Positions 7,609 through 18,150 of a stretch of DNA of 43,603 nt are shown here, one piece after another. Made by a program: the position numbers and the translations under genes. Below the pieces are notes generated by a model. It made no database searches and was not told the origin of the DNA. It was given only the letters and a program-made list of their open reading frames with translations. Origin of the DNA: an uncultured Methylococcaceae bacterium (GTDB lineage Bacteria; Pseudomonadota; Gammaproteobacteria; Methylococcales; Methylomonadaceae); assembly GCA_903917345.1 (NCBI GenBank), contig CAIXAE010000036.1, positions 1 to 43,603 on the forward strand, in the 5' to 3' direction. How positions within the stretch are numbered: the stretch's first letter is position 1; every line of letters starts with the position of its first letter.

Positions 7609-8226
7609 TTATTTAAACCCTTTGGCTAAAATATATACCTCATTACTGCGTGGCCTTGATGCTTTTGGTTTTCTTATAATTACTTTAGAGAATGATGTTT
7701 GTACATCACTATAAAAAGCTTCAAACCCTTCACCATGAAACAGCTTCACCAAAAAAGACCCGTCTTTTGTCAATACAGTTCGCGCTGTATCCAACGCTAG
7801 CTCACCCAAATATATGGATCTCGGCATATCAACGGCTTTGTTGCCACTCATGTTGGGCGCCATATCTGACATAACTAAATCGACTGTCATGCCCGCTAAT
7901 ACGTCTTTAAGCTGATCAAGTACTGCATCTTCTCGAAAGTCACCCAAAATAAAATCCACGCCTTCAATTGGATCAATTGGTAATATATCTAAAGCAATCA
8001 GCTTATCTTTCTTACCTAATAATTGTCTTGCATATTGAGACCATCCACCCGGTGCTGCGCCTAGATCAACAATATTCATCCCAGGTCTTATGAGATGATC
8101 TTTTTCTTGTATTTCTTTTAGCTTAAACACAGCGCGTGATCGATACCCTTGCGCCTGAGCCATTTTGACATATTCATCTTCAAAATGTTCCGACATCCAG
8201 CGACCACTGCTCTTACTTCGTGCCAT
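7609..8226 (-). CDS. rlmE: 23S rRNA 2'-O-ribose methyltransferase RlmE
   Basis: A 205-residue SAM-dependent enzyme that methylates U2552 in the A-loop of 23S rRNA during 50S assembly. The ATG at 8226 gives the family N-terminus [10 protein letters not shown] and the usual length. An in-frame extension to 8313 would add 29 unrelated residues and overlap the divergent yhbY. SAM motif I is [14 protein letters not shown]. The K-D-K-E catalytic set is represented by the Lys of RAVFKLKEI, the Asp of [10 protein letters not shown], the Lys of [10 protein letters not shown] and the Glu of RSNEVY. It is divergent from yhbY, which encodes another 50S-assembly factor, and upstream of ftsH. Confidence 0.97.
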   Translation of the reverse strand: MARSKSSGRWMSEHFEDEYVKMAQAQGYRSRAVFKLKEIQEKDHLIRPGMNIVDLGAAPGGWSQYARQLLGKKDKLIALDILPIDPIEGVDFILGDFREDAVLDQLKDVLAGMTVDLVMSDMAPNMSGNKAVDMPRSIYLGELALDTARTVLTKDGSFLVKLFHGEGFEAFYSDVQTSFSKVIIRKPKASRPRSNEVYILAKGFK

Positions 8227-8243
8227 AAATTGTTGTATAGTGT

Positions 8244-8252
8244 TGGTATAAT
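8244..8252 (+). promoter_or_regulatory. Extended -10 promoter for yhbY
   Basis: TGGTATAAT (TG-n-TATAAT) lies 19 bases before the yhbY start, with AGGA as ribosome site at 8261-8264. No -35 box lies at normal spacing, which is typical of extended -10 promoters. The leader would be very short, about 13 bases. Confidence 0.55.
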
Positions 8253-8271
8253 TTTTATTTAGGAAAAATGA

Positions 8272-8538
8272 ATGAACTCTGCGGACAAAAAAAAACTTAG
8301 AGCTGATGCTCATTCTCTAAAACCCGTCGTAATGATTGGTCAATCTGGACTTACCGCTGGGGTATTAGCCGAACTCGATCAAGCACTCAACACACATGAA
8401 TTACTTAAAGTAAAAATTCGTGCTGAAAGGGATGATAGAAAGTTAATTAATGCACAACTCTGTGGAGAAACCGGTGCAGAGCTAATTCAATCTATTGGGC
8501 AAATCGCTGTTTTATACCGACTTAACCCCAACAAATAA
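8272..8538 (+). CDS. yhbY: CRM-domain RNA-binding protein YhbY
   Basis: An 88-residue single CRM domain. Members bind pre-50S particles and structured RNA through a GxxG loop. The conserved N-terminal [20 protein letters not shown] carries the GQSG loop. The second half, [13 protein letters not shown] followed by a helix and [12 protein letters not shown], completes the fold. ATG 8272 has AGGA 7 bases upstream. It is flanked by divergent rlmE and convergent greA, as in Pseudomonas. Expression is probably from the extended -10 promoter at 8244. Confidence 0.95.
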   Translation: MNSADKKKLRADAHSLKPVVMIGQSGLTAGVLAELDQALNTHELLKVKIRAERDDRKLINAQLCGETGAELIQSIGQIAVLYRLNPNK

Positions 8539-8549
8539 CTTAAATTAAT

Positions 8550-8580
8550 AAGGCGAAGCAACTTCGCATCGCTTCGCCTT
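8550..8580. terminator. Bidirectional terminator between yhbY and greA
   Basis: A 10-bp perfect stem, AAGGCGAAGC (8550-8559) with GCTTCGCCTT (8571-8580), has an 11-base loop. It lies between two convergent stop codons. T-rich sequence on both sides is modest. Confidence 0.75.
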
Positions 8581-8595
8581 TGATCATTAACAACC

Positions 8596-9072
8596 TCAAA
8601 TATACTGTATTGAGATTATTTCATAATCCATATTACCGCCAGGTGCTTTAACAGTAACTACGTCCTCTACTTCTTTACCAATTAATGCCCTTGCGATGGG
8701 TGATCCTATAGAGATTCTTCCATCTTTGATACTTGCTTCATCTTCACCGACGATTTGGTAAGTTGACCTTTTTTCTGTCTCAACATCTTCTATTTCAACG
8801 GTAGTACCAAATACAATTTTGCCGTTTGCATCCACTTTTGTGACATCAATAACTTGTGCATTTGATAATTTCCCTTCAATCTCAGAAATCCGTCCTTCCG
8901 CAAAGCTTTGTTGTTCTTTTGCTGCGTGATATTCAGCATTTTCCTTTAAATCACCGTGTGCACGTGCTGTTGCAATAGATTCAATAATGCGCGGACGCAC
9001 CACTGACTTTAATTCATCTAATTCTGCACGTAACTTTTCTGCTCCTCTAACGGTGAGCGGTACTTTGTTCAT
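8596..9072 (-). CDS. greA: Transcription elongation factor GreA
   Basis: A 158-residue factor that enters the RNA polymerase secondary channel and stimulates cleavage of backtracked RNA. The N-terminal coiled coil (about 1-75) carries [20 protein letters not shown], whose acidic loop DLKENAEY is the catalytic tip. The C-terminal FKBP-like domain contains [18 protein letters not shown] and [18 protein letters not shown]. Length is standard. It lies 79 bases downstream of carB on the same strand, so carAB-greA may be co-transcribed. Confidence 0.98.
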   Translation of the reverse strand: MNKVPLTVRGAEKLRAELDELKSVVRPRIIESIATARAHGDLKENAEYHAAKEQQSFAEGRISEIEGKLSNAQVIDVTKVDANGKIVFGTTVEIEDVETEKRSTYQIVGEDEASIKDGRISIGSPIARALIGKEVEDVVTVKAPGGNMDYEIISIQYI

Positions 9073-9151
9073 CTTCTTTAAACTCCATTAATTTTTCTGT
9101 GATGCTTATAGCTAATAGTTAATGTGTAACTATTGAACTCATCCTAAGCAT

Positions 9152-12100
9152 TTAAATTAAACTTTTGTGTAAGTCTTGCAAGCAATTAACATCACCCGCA
9201 TCTAATTCACCCAAAGCGTAGCAAGCAGCTCTTGCGCCTGCCATAGTGGTATAGTAAGCAACGCGATGTTGTAAGGCTTCTCTACGCATAGTAAAAGAAT
9301 CTGAAATCGCTTTTTTGCCTTCTGTTGTATTAATAATCAACTGAATTTGATCATTTTTAATCATGTCAACCGTATTAGGTCGACCTTCGTTAACTTTGTA
9401 TACAACTTCACAAGGAATACCGGCTTCTTTTAAGAACTTAGCAGTACCCCCAGTTGCAACAATCTCATAGTGCTTGGCCACCAACATTTTAGCAATGTCA
9501 GGTGCTTTAGCTTTATCTTGATCACGAATACTAATTAAGACTTTGCCGCTTTCATTTAAACTTACACCCGCCGCGCGTTGTGCTTTAGCAAAAGCTTCAC
9601 CAAATGTTTTTCCAACGCCCATTACTTCACCTGTAGACTTCATTTCAGGGCCTAGTAAAGGATCGACACCCGGGAATTTAACAAAAGGGAATACAGCTTC
9701 TTTAACAGAATAATAACTAGGTATACGTTCTTCAGTAATACCCTGCTGAGCTAAAGTTTGCCCGGCCATAACTCGAGCCGCGATTTTTGCTAAAGGATAA
9801 CCAGTCGCTTTAGAAACAAACGGCGCAGTACGTGATGCTCTAGGATTAACTTCTAATACATAGATTTCATCACCTTGAATCGCAAACTGGGTATTCATTA
9901 AGCCTCTAACACCCAAAGCTTCAGCCATTTTAGCAACTTGTTCACGCAACTTGTCTTGCAACGCGGGCGCCAAATCATACGGCGGTAATGAACAAGCAGA
10001 ATCACCTGAATGCACACCAGCTTGCTCAATATGTTCCATCAAGCCACCGATTAAGACGCGCTCACCATCATAAATAGCATCGACATCCATTTCTACCGCA
10101 TCATCTAAGAAACGATCTAATAGCACTGGAGCATCATTAGACACGCTTACAGCTTCCTTCATGTAGCGCTGCAATCCTTCTTCATTAAAGACGATTTCCA
10201 TCCCACGTCCACCTAATACGTAAGACGGTCTAACCACCAAAGGATAGCCCAATTCTTTCGCTGCATTAACGGCTTGTTCAACAGAACGCGCTGTACCATT
10301 TGGCGGTTGTTTTAAACCTAATCTTTCTAGTAACTTCTGGAATCGTTCTCTGTCTTCGGCAAGGTCTATTGAATCTGGTGAGGTACCAATAATAGGCACA
10401 CCCGCTGCTTCTAAAGCTCTAGCTAATTTTAAAGGTGTTTGACCACCGTATTGGACAATAACGCCTTTTGGTTTTTCAAGATGCACAACTTCTAATACAT
10501 CTTCTAGCGTTAATGATTCAAAATATAATCGATCAGAAGTATCAAAATCAGTCGAAACTGTTTCAGGATTACAGTTGATCATAATGGTTTCGTAACCATC
10601 TTCACGCAGTGCTAGGGCCGCATGCACACAACAATAATCAAATTCAATCCCTTGACCGATTCTATTAGGGCCACCGCCTAAAATAATGATTTTTTCTTTA
10701 TCAGAAACGCGTGCTTCACATTCTTCGTCGTAGGTTGAATATAAATACGCTGTGTCAGAAGAAAATTCCGCTGCACAAGAATCAATTCGCTTATAGACTG
10801 GACGTATATTTTGCTTATGTCTTACATTACGCACTTCAATTTCTGAAGCATCTAATAATTTAGCGATACGGCTATCAGAGAAGCCTTTACGCTTTAATTT
10901 ATAAAGCTCACCTTCTTTTAAAGTCGATAAAGTTTTAGTTGCTAGAGATTGCTCAGTTTCAATTAAGTCTTGTAATTGTGCTAAGAACCATGGATCAATC
11001 TTACAAACCTCATGAATCTCTTCTAAAGTCATGCCGCTCCGAAATGCATCCGCCACATACAACAAACGATCTGGACCCGGATGACGCATTTCTCTTTGCA
11101 TCTTTTCTTTAGCATCTTCAGCCGTTAAATCAACTATTTCATCTAAACCACTGATGCCAATTTCTAAACCGCGTAAAGCTTTTTGTAAAGACTCTTGGAA
11201 GTTTCTTCCAATCGCCATCACCTCACCTACAGATTTCATCTGAGTCGTTAAACGATCATCGGCTTGAGGAAACTTCTCAAAAGTAAAACGAGGAACTTTT
11301 GTAACGACGTAATCGATAGTGGGCTCAAATGAAGCCGGCGTTGCACCACCGGTAATTTCATTTTTTAGTTCGTCTAAAGTGAAACCAACCGCTAATTTTG
11401 CAGCCACTTTAGCAATAGGGAATCCTGTCGCTTTAGAGGCCAATGCAGATGAGCGCGATACACGAGGATTCATTTCAATAACAATCATACGGCCATCAAC
11501 AGGGTTGATAGCTACCTGTACATTTGAGCCACCCGTATCAACACCAATTTCACGTAATACCGCTAACGATACATTACGCAAAATTTGATACTCTTTGTCT
11601 GTTAAGGTTTGCGCAGGCGCTACAGTGATTGAATCTCCTGTATGCACGCCCATGGGGTCAAAGTTTTCGATTGAGCAAACGATAATGCAGTTATCTTTAG
11701 AATCACGCACCACTTCCATTTCATATTCTTTCCAACCTAAAACTGATTCTTCAATCAATAACTCATTAGTTGGCGATAGATATAAACCACGCTCACAGAT
11801 TTCAATAAATTCTTCTTTGTTGTAAGCAATACCGCCACCACTACCACCCATCGTAAAAGAGGGACGAATAACAGTTGGATATCCTACTTCTTTTTGAGCC
11901 GCTAAAGCCTCTTCCATAGAATGCGCTGTTTTTGATTTTGCTACTTCATAACCAATACGCGCCATCGCGTCATTAAATAACTGGCGATCTTCGGCCATAT
12001 TAATGGCTTTTTTAGTTGCGCCAATCATTTCAACGTTATATTTAGCCAAAACACCTTGCGCATCAAGGTCTAATGCACAATTTAAAGCTGTTTGCCCGCC

Positions 12101-12370
12101 CATCGTTGGCAAAATAGCATCAGGACGCTCTTTAGCGATAATCTTTTCAACTGTTTTCCAATCAATAGGCTCAATGTAAATTGCATCCGCCATATCAGGG
12201 TCAGTCATGATAGTTGCAGGGTTAGAGTTAACTAAGATTACTCTATAACCTTCTTCTCTAAGTGCTTTACAAGCTTGTGTTCCTGAATAATCAAACTCGC
12301 AGGCCTGACCGATAACAATAGGACCAGCACCTAATAATAAAATCGATTTTATGTCGGTTCTTTTTGGCAT
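9152..12370 (-). CDS. carB: Carbamoyl-phosphate synthase large subunit
   Basis: A 1072-residue synthase. It uses bicarbonate, two ATP and ammonia from CarA to make carbamoyl phosphate for pyrimidines and arginine. Two homologous ATP-grasp halves are visible. The first starts [20 protein letters not shown] and the second, near residue 555, [20 protein letters not shown]. An oligomerisation region lies between them (about 400-550). The C-terminal MGS-like allosteric domain (about 935-1072) contains [15 protein letters not shown] and the [12 protein letters not shown] segment. It is full length with no disruption. It follows carA by 27 bases. Confidence 0.98.
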   Translation of the reverse strand: MPKRTDIKSILLLGAGPIVIGQACEFDYSGTQACKALREEGYRVILVNSNPATIMTDPDMADAIYIEPIDWKTVEKIIAKERPDAILPTMGGQTALNCALDLDAQGVLAKYNVEMIGATKKAINMAEDRQLFNDAMARIGYEVAKSKTAHSMEEALAAQKEVGYPTVIRPSFTMGGSGGGIAYNKEEFIEICERGLYLSPTNELLIEESVLGWKEYEMEVVRDSKDNCIIVCSIENFDPMGVHTGDSITVAPAQTLTDKEYQILRNVSLAVLREIGVDTGGSNVQVAINPVDGRMIVIEMNPRVSRSSALASKATGFPIAKVAAKLAVGFTLDELKNEITGGATPASFEPTIDYVVTKVPRFTFEKFPQADDRLTTQMKSVGEVMAIGRNFQESLQKALRGLEIGISGLDEIVDLTAEDAKEKMQREMRHPGPDRLLYVADAFRSGMTLEEIHEVCKIDPWFLAQLQDLIETEQSLATKTLSTLKEGELYKLKRKGFSDSRIAKLLDASEIEVRNVRHKQNIRPVYKRIDSCAAEFSSDTAYLYSTYDEECEARVSDKEKIIILGGGPNRIGQGIEFDYCCVHAALALREDGYETIMINCNPETVSTDFDTSDRLYFESLTLEDVLEVVHLEKPKGVIVQYGGQTPLKLARALEAAGVPIIGTSPDSIDLAEDRERFQKLLERLGLKQPPNGTARSVEQAVNAAKELGYPLVVRPSYVLGGRGMEIVFNEEGLQRYMKEAVSVSNDAPVLLDRFLDDAVEMDVDAIYDGERVLIGGLMEHIEQAGVHSGDSACSLPPYDLAPALQDKLREQVAKMAEALGVRGLMNTQFAIQGDEIYVLEVNPRASRTAPFVSKATGYPLAKIAARVMAGQTLAQQGITEERIPSYYSVKEAVFPFVKFPGVDPLLGPEMKSTGEVMGVGKTFGEAFAKAQRAAGVSLNESGKVLISIRDQDKAKAPDIAKMLVAKHYEIVATGGTAKFLKEAGIPCEVVYKVNEGRPNTVDMIKNDQIQLIINTTEGKKAISDSFTMRREALQHRVAYYTTMAGARAACYALGELDAGDVNCLQDLHKSLI

Positions 12371-12397
12371 TTTATGACTTTTTAAATATAATTATTG

Positions 12398-13525
12398 TTA
12401 GACAGCTTGATTCATCATAGTAATGAAATCATCAAATAAAGATTCCACATCATGCGGGCCAGGGCTTGCTTCTGGATGTCCCTGAAAACTCATAGCAGGA
12501 CAATCTGTACGTTTAATACCCTGTAAACTACCATCAAATAAAGACCGATAAGTTGCCACCAAATTGGCAGGCAAACTCGCTTCATTTACAGCAAAACCAT
12601 GGTTTTGACTACTGATCATAACGCGACCTGTTGCAATCTCTTGTACAGGATGATTGGCGCCGTGATGACCAAATTTCATTTTCTCAGTTTTAGCGCCACT
12701 GGCTAAAGCCAATAACTGATGGCCTAAACAAATACCAAACACTGGGGTTTTTGTATCCAATATTGTTTTAATTGCTTCAATCGCATAAGTACAAGGCTCA
12801 GGATCACCTGGTCCATTTGATAAAAACACGCCATCTGGATTCATCGCTAATACGGTTTCTGCTGGTGTAGTCGCCGGCACAACCGTTACACGGCAACCAC
12901 GATTAACAAACAAACGCAAAATATTGCGTTTAACCCCAAAATCATAAGCCACTATATGTTTAGCCAAGTTTTGACCTTCAGTATGACCCGTAGTCAAGCC
13001 CCATATATTCTCAGTCCATTCGTAAGACTCAGACACAGTGACTTCTTTAGCCAAGTCCAGCCCTTTTAATCCGGGGAAACCTGCAATCGCTTTTATCCCC
13101 ACCTCAACTGTTATATCGTCGCCCGCTAAAATACAACCGCGTTGCGCACCTTTATCTCGTAATAAACGGGTTAATTTACGTGTATCAATGTCTGCAATTG
13201 CAACCACATTGTGATCAAGCAAATACTGCTGCAGTGTTTTTTGATTTCGCCAATTACTGGCAAGAATGGGTAAATCTCTAATAACTAAACCGCTAACAAA
13301 AACACCCGCAGATTCATTATCTTCAGAGTTGGTGCCAACATTACCAATGTGCGGATAAGTTAAAGTTACAATTTGCTGGGAATAGGAAGGGTCACTAAGA
13401 ATTTCTTGGTATCCTGTCATTGCAGTATTGAATACTACTTCTCCTACAGAACAACCATCGGCGCCTATCGACACCCCGTTAAATACTGTGCCATCTTCTA
13501 GCACTAATAATGCAGACTTAGCCAA
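12398..13525 (-). CDS. carA: Carbamoyl-phosphate synthase small subunit
   Basis: A 375-residue glutaminase subunit that hydrolyses glutamine and passes ammonia to CarB. The N-terminal CPSase_sm_chain domain (about 1-135) contains [21 protein letters not shown]. The class I amidotransferase domain (about 190-370) has the nucleophile Cys in [16 protein letters not shown] and the His/Glu of the triad in [13 protein letters not shown]. The frame opens with a TTG preceded by GAGGT about 8 bases upstream, so a TTG start is likely. It is the first gene of the carA-carB-(greA) unit. dapB, the usual Pseudomonas upstream neighbour, is not present. Confidence 0.97.
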   Translation of the reverse strand: MAKSALLVLEDGTVFNGVSIGADGCSVGEVVFNTAMTGYQEILSDPSYSQQIVTLTYPHIGNVGTNSEDNESAGVFVSGLVIRDLPILASNWRNQKTLQQYLLDHNVVAIADIDTRKLTRLLRDKGAQRGCILAGDDITVEVGIKAIAGFPGLKGLDLAKEVTVSESYEWTENIWGLTTGHTEGQNLAKHIVAYDFGVKRNILRLFVNRGCRVTVVPATTPAETVLAMNPDGVFLSNGPGDPEPCTYAIEAIKTILDTKTPVFGICLGHQLLALASGAKTEKMKFGHHGANHPVQEIATGRVMISSQNHGFAVNEASLPANLVATYRSLFDGSLQGIKRTDCPAMSFQGHPEASPGPHDVESLFDDFITMMNQAV

Positions 13526-13547
13526 ACACCTTACCTCATATAGACAA

Positions 13548-13578
13548 AACGGGATGACTGATTAACGCCTATCCCGTT
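13548..13578 (-). other. Hairpin in the carA leader
   Basis: 8-bp perfect arms, AACGGGAT (13548-13555) and ATCCCGTT (13571-13578), are followed on the minus strand by a short TTTT about 25 bases before the carA start. It could be an attenuator-like terminator or a leader hairpin. No leader peptide rich in a regulatory amino acid was found. Confidence 0.35.
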
Positions 13579-13698
13579 ATAAAAATTCAAACCTTGTAAC
13601 TATACAAAATTATACCACTTTGGTCATCATTATTTTCTAAAAAGTGCGTAGATATACTGTTATTGTGACTTGTGTTTAATACCCATATGAATTAAAGA

Positions 13699-13720
13699 AA
13701 GGCTTAAAATAAGCCTAATT
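13699..13720 (-). terminator. Weak terminator overlapping the sufT stop
   Basis: A 6-bp stem, AGGCTT (13700-13705) with AAGCCT (13711-13716), has a 5-base loop. TTCTTTAATT follows on the minus strand. The sufT stop codon lies within the hairpin. Confidence 0.45.
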
Positions 13721-14252
13721 GAACCTGAGCCACTTCTGACATCATTTCTCTAGACCAAGGCGGATCAAGAACCACTTCGACATTGACACTAACCACACCC
13801 GGCAAGCCTCGCACATTCTTTTCGACATCACCCTGTATAACAGGCCCCATGCCACACCCCGGAGCTGTTAAGGTCATCTTAATATGCACTTCATTTTCAG
13901 CTGGGCCGACAGAGGTTACTTCGCAGACATACACCAGACCAAGATCAACAATATTTACGGGAATCTCTGGATCGTAAACAGTTTTCATTACTTCCCAGCA
14001 ATTTTTCTCAACGGCTTCTGCATTGGTTTCTAGTACCAAGGTATGTAACTCATGGGGCTCTTTACCTAAAGCGTCTGCATCCACACCTGCAATGCGAACC
14101 ATATGGCCATATTCAGTTACCACCGTATAATTGCTACCTAATGATTGATGAATAGTCACTTCATCGCCCTTACTTAAAGTGCTGGCACTTCCTTCAGGAA
14201 TAGTGACGACATTAACATCTCGAGTTAAAAATATAATTTCACGTTCTGCCAT
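13704..14252 (-). CDS. sufT: Fe-S cluster assembly protein SufT
   Basis: A 182-residue protein of the SufT type, a DUF59/MIP18 domain with a characteristic N-terminal extension. SufT-type proteins help mature Fe-S proteins. The N-terminal about 70 residues (REIIFLTRDVNVVTIPEG, GDEVTIHQSLG, GHMVRIAG) form the extension. The DUF59 core (about 80-165) contains TVYDPEIPVNIVDLGLVY and the Cys-bearing MTLTAPGCGMGPVI loop. The PPWSREMMSE motif comes near the end. It is the last gene of the ubiG-mupP-yciK-sufT minus-strand run, 8 bases after yciK. No other suf genes are nearby. Confidence 0.88.
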   Translation of the reverse strand: MAEREIIFLTRDVNVVTIPEGSASTLSKGDEVTIHQSLGSNYTVVTEYGHMVRIAGVDADALGKEPHELHTLVLETNAEAVEKNCWEVMKTVYDPEIPVNIVDLGLVYVCEVTSVGPAENEVHIKMTLTAPGCGMGPVIQGDVEKNVRGLPGVVSVNVEVVLDPPWSREMMSEVAQVQLGLF

Positions 14253-14260
14253 AGTGTGTT

Positions 14261-14989
14261 CTATAGATGAAAAGTTGAAGCATTGATTATTTGGCCAGTG
14301 ACTCCGACACTTTGCACACTGAATAAATACTGGTAAACCGGATCTAGTGAGTTCATTAACGGCAATTTACTTTTATCTTCTGCGGGATAAGCGCGTTTTC
14401 TTAAGGGTGAATCGACTGGACCAGGCACTAAAGTATTCACCCTGATTCTATTTCCTGATTCTAATTCATCCGCTAAAACACTCACTAAACCTTCAAGTGC
14501 AACCTTAGATACCCCATAAGCACCAGAGTATGCTCGCGCCTCTCTAGCAGAAGAGTCTGATGTAAAGACAACAGAAGCATGTTCACTTTTCACTAAGACC
14601 GGCAGCAGTACGCGTGTTAATAAAAAGGGGGCGTTTAAATTTACATTCATCGTATGCCCCCAATCTTTAGTTGTAATCTGAGAGTAGGGCCTAAATCCAC
14701 TATGCTCTACCGCTGAATGGAGCAAACCCTGTAAAGCACCATATTCCTCGCCAACTCTTTGTGCCAATTCTTCATATTCATTTTCGTTGGCTCCGGCAAG
14801 ATCAAAAGGATAAATAATAGGCTCTGGCGCATTAGCTTCCAGTATTTGATCGTAAATGATTTCTAATCTGGGGATATTCTTATCTAAAAGAATAATATGC
14901 GCGCCTAATTTTGCCAAAGCCAGCGCTGCAGTACTGCCTAAACCGCCGCCCGCACCTGTAATTAAAATGACCTGATTTCTTAATGACAT
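14261..14989 (-). CDS. yciK: YciK-family short-chain dehydrogenase
   Basis: A 242-residue classical SDR. The NAD(P)-binding motif is ITGAGGGLG, and the active-site YxxxK is in SGAYGVSKVALEG. The Ser of VVFTSDSSARE supplies the triad, and LVPGPVDSPLR is the usual segment after the Rossmann fold. The physiological substrate of YciK is not established. I chose the ATG at 14989, which overlaps the mupP end by 10 bases. An in-frame TTG at 15007 adds six residues and would fit the slightly longer Pseudomonas-type N-terminus. Neither start has a clear ribosome site, suggesting coupling to mupP translation. The order ubiG-mupP-yciK is as in Pseudomonas. Confidence 0.82.
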   Translation of the reverse strand: MSLRNQVILITGAGGGLGSTAALALAKLGAHIILLDKNIPRLEIIYDQILEANAPEPIIYPFDLAGANENEYEELAQRVGEEYGALQGLLHSAVEHSGFRPYSQITTKDWGHTMNVNLNAPFLLTRVLLPVLVKSEHASVVFTSDSSAREARAYSGAYGVSKVALEGLVSVLADELESGNRIRVNTLVPGPVDSPLRKRAYPAEDKSKLPLMNSLDPVYQYLFSVQSVGVTGQIINASTFHL

Positions 14990-15660
14990 AATATTGATGT
15001 TATCCAAGTGGATAATTGTTGTGGAGAACTAATCAAGCCATCAGCACCCCATTCCTCTGGCTTATCGCCAGGGCTAAGATAACCATAAAGCGCTACTAAT
15101 GTTTTCATTTTTGCATTTCTGCCCGCTTTAATATCATGCTTAGCATCACCAATATACACACATTCATTCACTGACACTTGGGCTCGCTTACAAGCCTCCA
15201 GCATAGGATCAGTATGGGGTTTTGGATTTGGAGTAGTATCACCACTCACTACACAAGCAGCACGGTTGGTTAAATTCAGAGCTGATATTAATGGATTGGT
15301 AAACCGCTGACGCTTATTCGTCACTATGCCCCATTTAAGCCCCTGCCCTTCAATCCTATCAAGCACATCTAACATGCCATCAAAAAATACTGAATATCGA
15401 ACAATATTTTGTTCATAAATATTTAATAGCGTTTCGACTACCCCGGCCTTTTCTTCAGCAGAAGCCTTATCTTTAAGACATTCTTCAACTAAAACTACAG
15501 CACCATAGGAAATAAAGGGTTTAAGTTGGGCATCAGAAACGACAGGAAAGCCATGTTTTTTTAGGGATTCATTAAGACAGGCAAATAGGTCGGGGGCAGT
15601 GTCTACCAGGGTCCCATCTAAATCAAATAAAACACACGATAGCTTAAAATTGTTCGGCAT
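14980..15660 (-). CDS. mupP: MurNAc-6-phosphate phosphatase MupP (HAD family)
   Basis: A 226-residue HAD phosphatase with all four motifs: I is FDLDGTLVDT near residue 12, II the Thr of GIVTNK, III the Lys of NPKPHTDP, and IV GDAKHDIKAG. The cap domain lies at about 20-85. It was long annotated Gph (phosphoglycolate phosphatase). In Pseudomonas, the homologue between ubiG and yciK is MupP, which dephosphorylates MurNAc-6-phosphate in the cell-wall recycling bypass. The same position here, together with amgK and murU in this window, favours MupP over Gph. It is 6 bases after ubiG. Confidence 0.82.
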   Translation of the reverse strand: MPNNFKLSCVLFDLDGTLVDTAPDLFACLNESLKKHGFPVVSDAQLKPFISYGAVVLVEECLKDKASAEEKAGVVETLLNIYEQNIVRYSVFFDGMLDVLDRIEGQGLKWGIVTNKRQRFTNPLISALNLTNRAACVVSGDTTPNPKPHTDPMLEACKRAQVSVNECVYIGDAKHDIKAGRNAKMKTLVALYGYLSPGDKPEEWGADGLISSPQQLSTWITSILCH

Positions 15661-15666
15661 TAATGC

Positions 15667-16374
15667 TCAGTTAACTTTTTTAAATGCTGCAATGTAATTA
15701 ACATCGATATCTTTACCTAAATTAAATTGTTTATTAAACGGATTGTATTCAATACCGATCATATCTTGTAACTCTAAACCGGCATTACGCGCATACTGGC
15801 AAAGCTCTGAAGGTTTAATAAAGGTTTTGTAATCATGTGTGCCTTTAGGCAGCATTTGCAAGACATGCTCTGCAGCCACAATGGCTAATAAATAAGCCTT
15901 AGCTTGACGATTAAGCGTAGAAAAAAACACCATACCTCCAGGCTTAACTAATTTCGCACACGCATTAATGATAGACCCTGGATCAGGCACATGCTCCAAC
16001 ATTTCCATGCAAGTCACATGATCAAAGCTTTCAGGTTGTTCATCAGCCAAGGCTTCAACACTAATCTTTTGATAATTAACTTTGATACCGGTTTCTAAGC
16101 CGTGCAAATCAGCGATATCGATTAAATCTTCACTTAAATCGATACCCAAAGCTTCTGCATTTTGTTTAGCAAGACCTTCCGTTAAAATTCCACCACCACA
16201 CCCCACATCAACAATACGCATACCCTCTAAATTAACGAATTTTTGAATAAACGATAAACGCAATGGATTAACATCATGTAGCGTTTTAAACTCACCCTGA
16301 GGATCCCACCAGCGTTCCGCCATTGAACCAAATTTATTAATCTCGTGTAGGTGAACGTTGTCTTTTTGTGTCAT
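15667..16374 (-). CDS. ubiG: Ubiquinone biosynthesis O-methyltransferase UbiG
   Basis: A 235-residue SAM-dependent methyltransferase that carries out both O-methylation steps of ubiquinone synthesis. The N-terminus EINKFGSMAERWWDPQGEFKTLH is a strong UbiG signature. SAM motif I is VDVGCGGGILTEGLA, and the later CMEMLEHVPDP and FFSTLNRQAKAYL segments are also typical. Length is normal. It heads the mupP-yciK-sufT run. Presence of ubiG implies a ubiquinone-based respiratory chain. Confidence 0.97.
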   Translation of the reverse strand: MTQKDNVHLHEINKFGSMAERWWDPQGEFKTLHDVNPLRLSFIQKFVNLEGMRIVDVGCGGGILTEGLAKQNAEALGIDLSEDLIDIADLHGLETGIKVNYQKISVEALADEQPESFDHVTCMEMLEHVPDPGSIINACAKLVKPGGMVFFSTLNRQAKAYLLAIVAAEHVLQMLPKGTHDYKTFIKPSELCQYARNAGLELQDMIGIEYNPFNKQFNLGKDIDVNYIAAFKKVN

Positions 16375-16469
16375 CGTGCTTAACCGTGTGTTGTATTGAT
16401 ATAGTTTACTATATTAGTTGGTTATTCGTCATCACTGATAATTCGAATAATTTTATGCTTTCTTAACAA

Positions 16470-17513
16470 CTACTTTGAGCCTGCCTCTAGCGCTTCAATC
16501 TTTTCTTGTAACATCTTAACTGTCTTTAATAAATCAGGTAATTTGCTCAGCGCGATTTGCTCTTTATAAGCGACTTTTTTATCTTTAGCCGGACTACCAA
16601 ACACTTGAGCACCCGGTTTTATATCGCCTGCAACACCAGATCGCGCCATAACCACTGCACCTTGACCTATCGTGACATGATCTGCAACCCCAGAACTGCC
16701 CGCCAGAATCGCGTAATCTTCAATATTACAAGACCCCGAAACGCCAGTTAAACCGCACATAATGACATGTTTGCCAACTTTGTTATTATGGCCAACTTGT
16801 ACTAAGTTATCGATTTTAGTTCCTGCGCCAATCACAGTACTACCTAAAGCACCGCGATCAATACAAGTATTAGCACCTACTTCAACATAATCATCAATCA
16901 CCACATTACCAACTTGCGGCACTTTTACATGGCGATTATTTCTAAATTTGTAACCAAAACCATCCGCACCAATAATGGCACCTGAATGAATAATCACGTG
17001 ATCACCTAGTACCACATCATCATAAATCACCGCGTAAGGGTGCAACTGACAATGCTTACCAATTTTGACATTCTTACCAATATAGACACCCGCTAAAATA
17101 ATGCTTTGATCACCGATGCTAGTATCTTCACCCACAACAGCATAAGGCCCAATAAACACACCTTCACCTAGGGTGACATTTTTATCGATTACCGCTTGGG
17201 GAGCAATTTGAGGCTCGTAAATACGAGCAGGATGAAGTAATTCTAAAGCCTTAATAAAACTCATTTCAGGATCGGCACACACCAATAATGCCATGCCTTC
17301 TGGTATAGCATCAACAGCAAAGCCCTCTGCAATAAAACAAGCAGTGGCGGTTGAATTGGCAATGTGTTTTATATAACGACTACTCGTTAACTGCGTAACC
17401 TGACCGGACTCTGCTGATTTAATATCAGCCGCAGATGTAATGAGTGTTGATTCCTTACCGCCGACGATTTTTGCATCACAAAAATCAGCAAGCTCTTTTA
17501 AAGTAATGGTCAT
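16470..17513 (-). CDS. lpxD: UDP-3-O-acylglucosamine N-acyltransferase
   Basis: A 347-residue enzyme that adds the N-linked hydroxyacyl chain in the third step of lipid A synthesis. The N-terminal uridine-binding domain (about 1-100) is followed by a left-handed beta-helix of hexapeptide repeats (about 105-300). The catalytic His lies in LVQVGHNNKVGKH. A C-terminal helix (about 318-345) holds the acyl-carrier contact region. It is complete. It stands apart from the usual bamA-ompH-lpxD-fabZ-lpxA cluster, since none of those genes flank it here, and is transcribed alone between ubiG and moaC. Confidence 0.95.
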   Translation of the reverse strand: MTITLKELADFCDAKIVGGKESTLITSAADIKSAESGQVTQLTSSRYIKHIANSTATACFIAEGFAVDAIPEGMALLVCADPEMSFIKALELLHPARIYEPQIAPQAVIDKNVTLGEGVFIGPYAVVGEDTSIGDQSIILAGVYIGKNVKIGKHCQLHPYAVIYDDVVLGDHVIIHSGAIIGADGFGYKFRNNRHVKVPQVGNVVIDDYVEVGANTCIDRGALGSTVIGAGTKIDNLVQVGHNNKVGKHVIMCGLTGVSGSCNIEDYAILAGSSGVADHVTIGQGAVVMARSGVAGDIKPGAQVFGSPAKDKKVAYKEQIALSKLPDLLKTVKMLQEKIEALEAGSK

Positions 17514-17603
17514 AATTATTTTGGCTATTTTTAAGGAGCTTCTAGTGTATCAAATCGTAAAGTTAATGGCTGGCAAAAATATCTCAACAGCACTTAACTA
17601 AAC

Positions 17604-18080
17604 TTATTTTCGTAACCAATGTCCAGTTTTACCACCCGCTTTCTCTAACAATTGCACAGACTGAATCACCATGCCGCGATCAATACCTTTACACATATCA
17701 TATATAGTTAACAAAGCTATCTGAGTCGCACACAGGGCCTCAATCTCTATACCCGTCTGCCCTGTGGTTTTAATTGTCGTTAGACAACGCACTCTATTAA
17801 GATCAAGGTCAGGCTCCAATTTAATATCCACATGCGTAATGGGTAATGGATGACAAAGGGGGATTAAATCTGCCGTTTTTTTACTGGCCATAATACCTGC
17901 AATTCTTGCTATCGCTAGCACATCACCTTTTTTATGCTCACCCGCCACAATTAATTGCAAGGTTTCTAGGCGCATTTCAATATAACCCTCAGCTACAGCA
18001 ACACGTTGCGTGATCATTTTTTCACCCACATCAACCATGTGAGCTTCTCCTGCTGCATTAAAATGAGGTGTATATGTCAT
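17604..18080 (-). CDS. moaC: Cyclic pyranopterin monophosphate synthase MoaC
   Basis: A 158-residue enzyme that forms cyclic pyranopterin monophosphate from the MoaA product in molybdenum cofactor synthesis. The conserved HMVDVGEK near the N-terminus, [15 protein letters not shown] with its active-site region, and [23 protein letters not shown] are all present. The family Lys/Asp pair falls in the last segment ([10 protein letters not shown]). It diverges from moaD-moaE over a 70-base gap. moaA and moaB are not in the window. Confidence 0.97.
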   Translation of the reverse strand: MTYTPHFNAAGEAHMVDVGEKMITQRVAVAEGYIEMRLETLQLIVAGEHKKGDVLAIARIAGIMASKKTADLIPLCHPLPITHVDIKLEPDLDLNRVRCLTTIKTTGQTGIEIEALCATQIALLTIYDMCKGIDRGMVIQSVQLLEKAGGKTGHWLRK

Positions 18081-18150
18081 ATCTATAGGATAATTAAGCT
18101 AAGGCTAGAAAACATTTATTATCTAACAATTCTTACTTTAGTGAATCATT

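Noticed and set aside
18081-18150. Molybdenum-cofactor riboswitch between moaC and moaD
   Set aside because: The 70-base divergent gap is too short for that structured RNA and shows no comparable stems.
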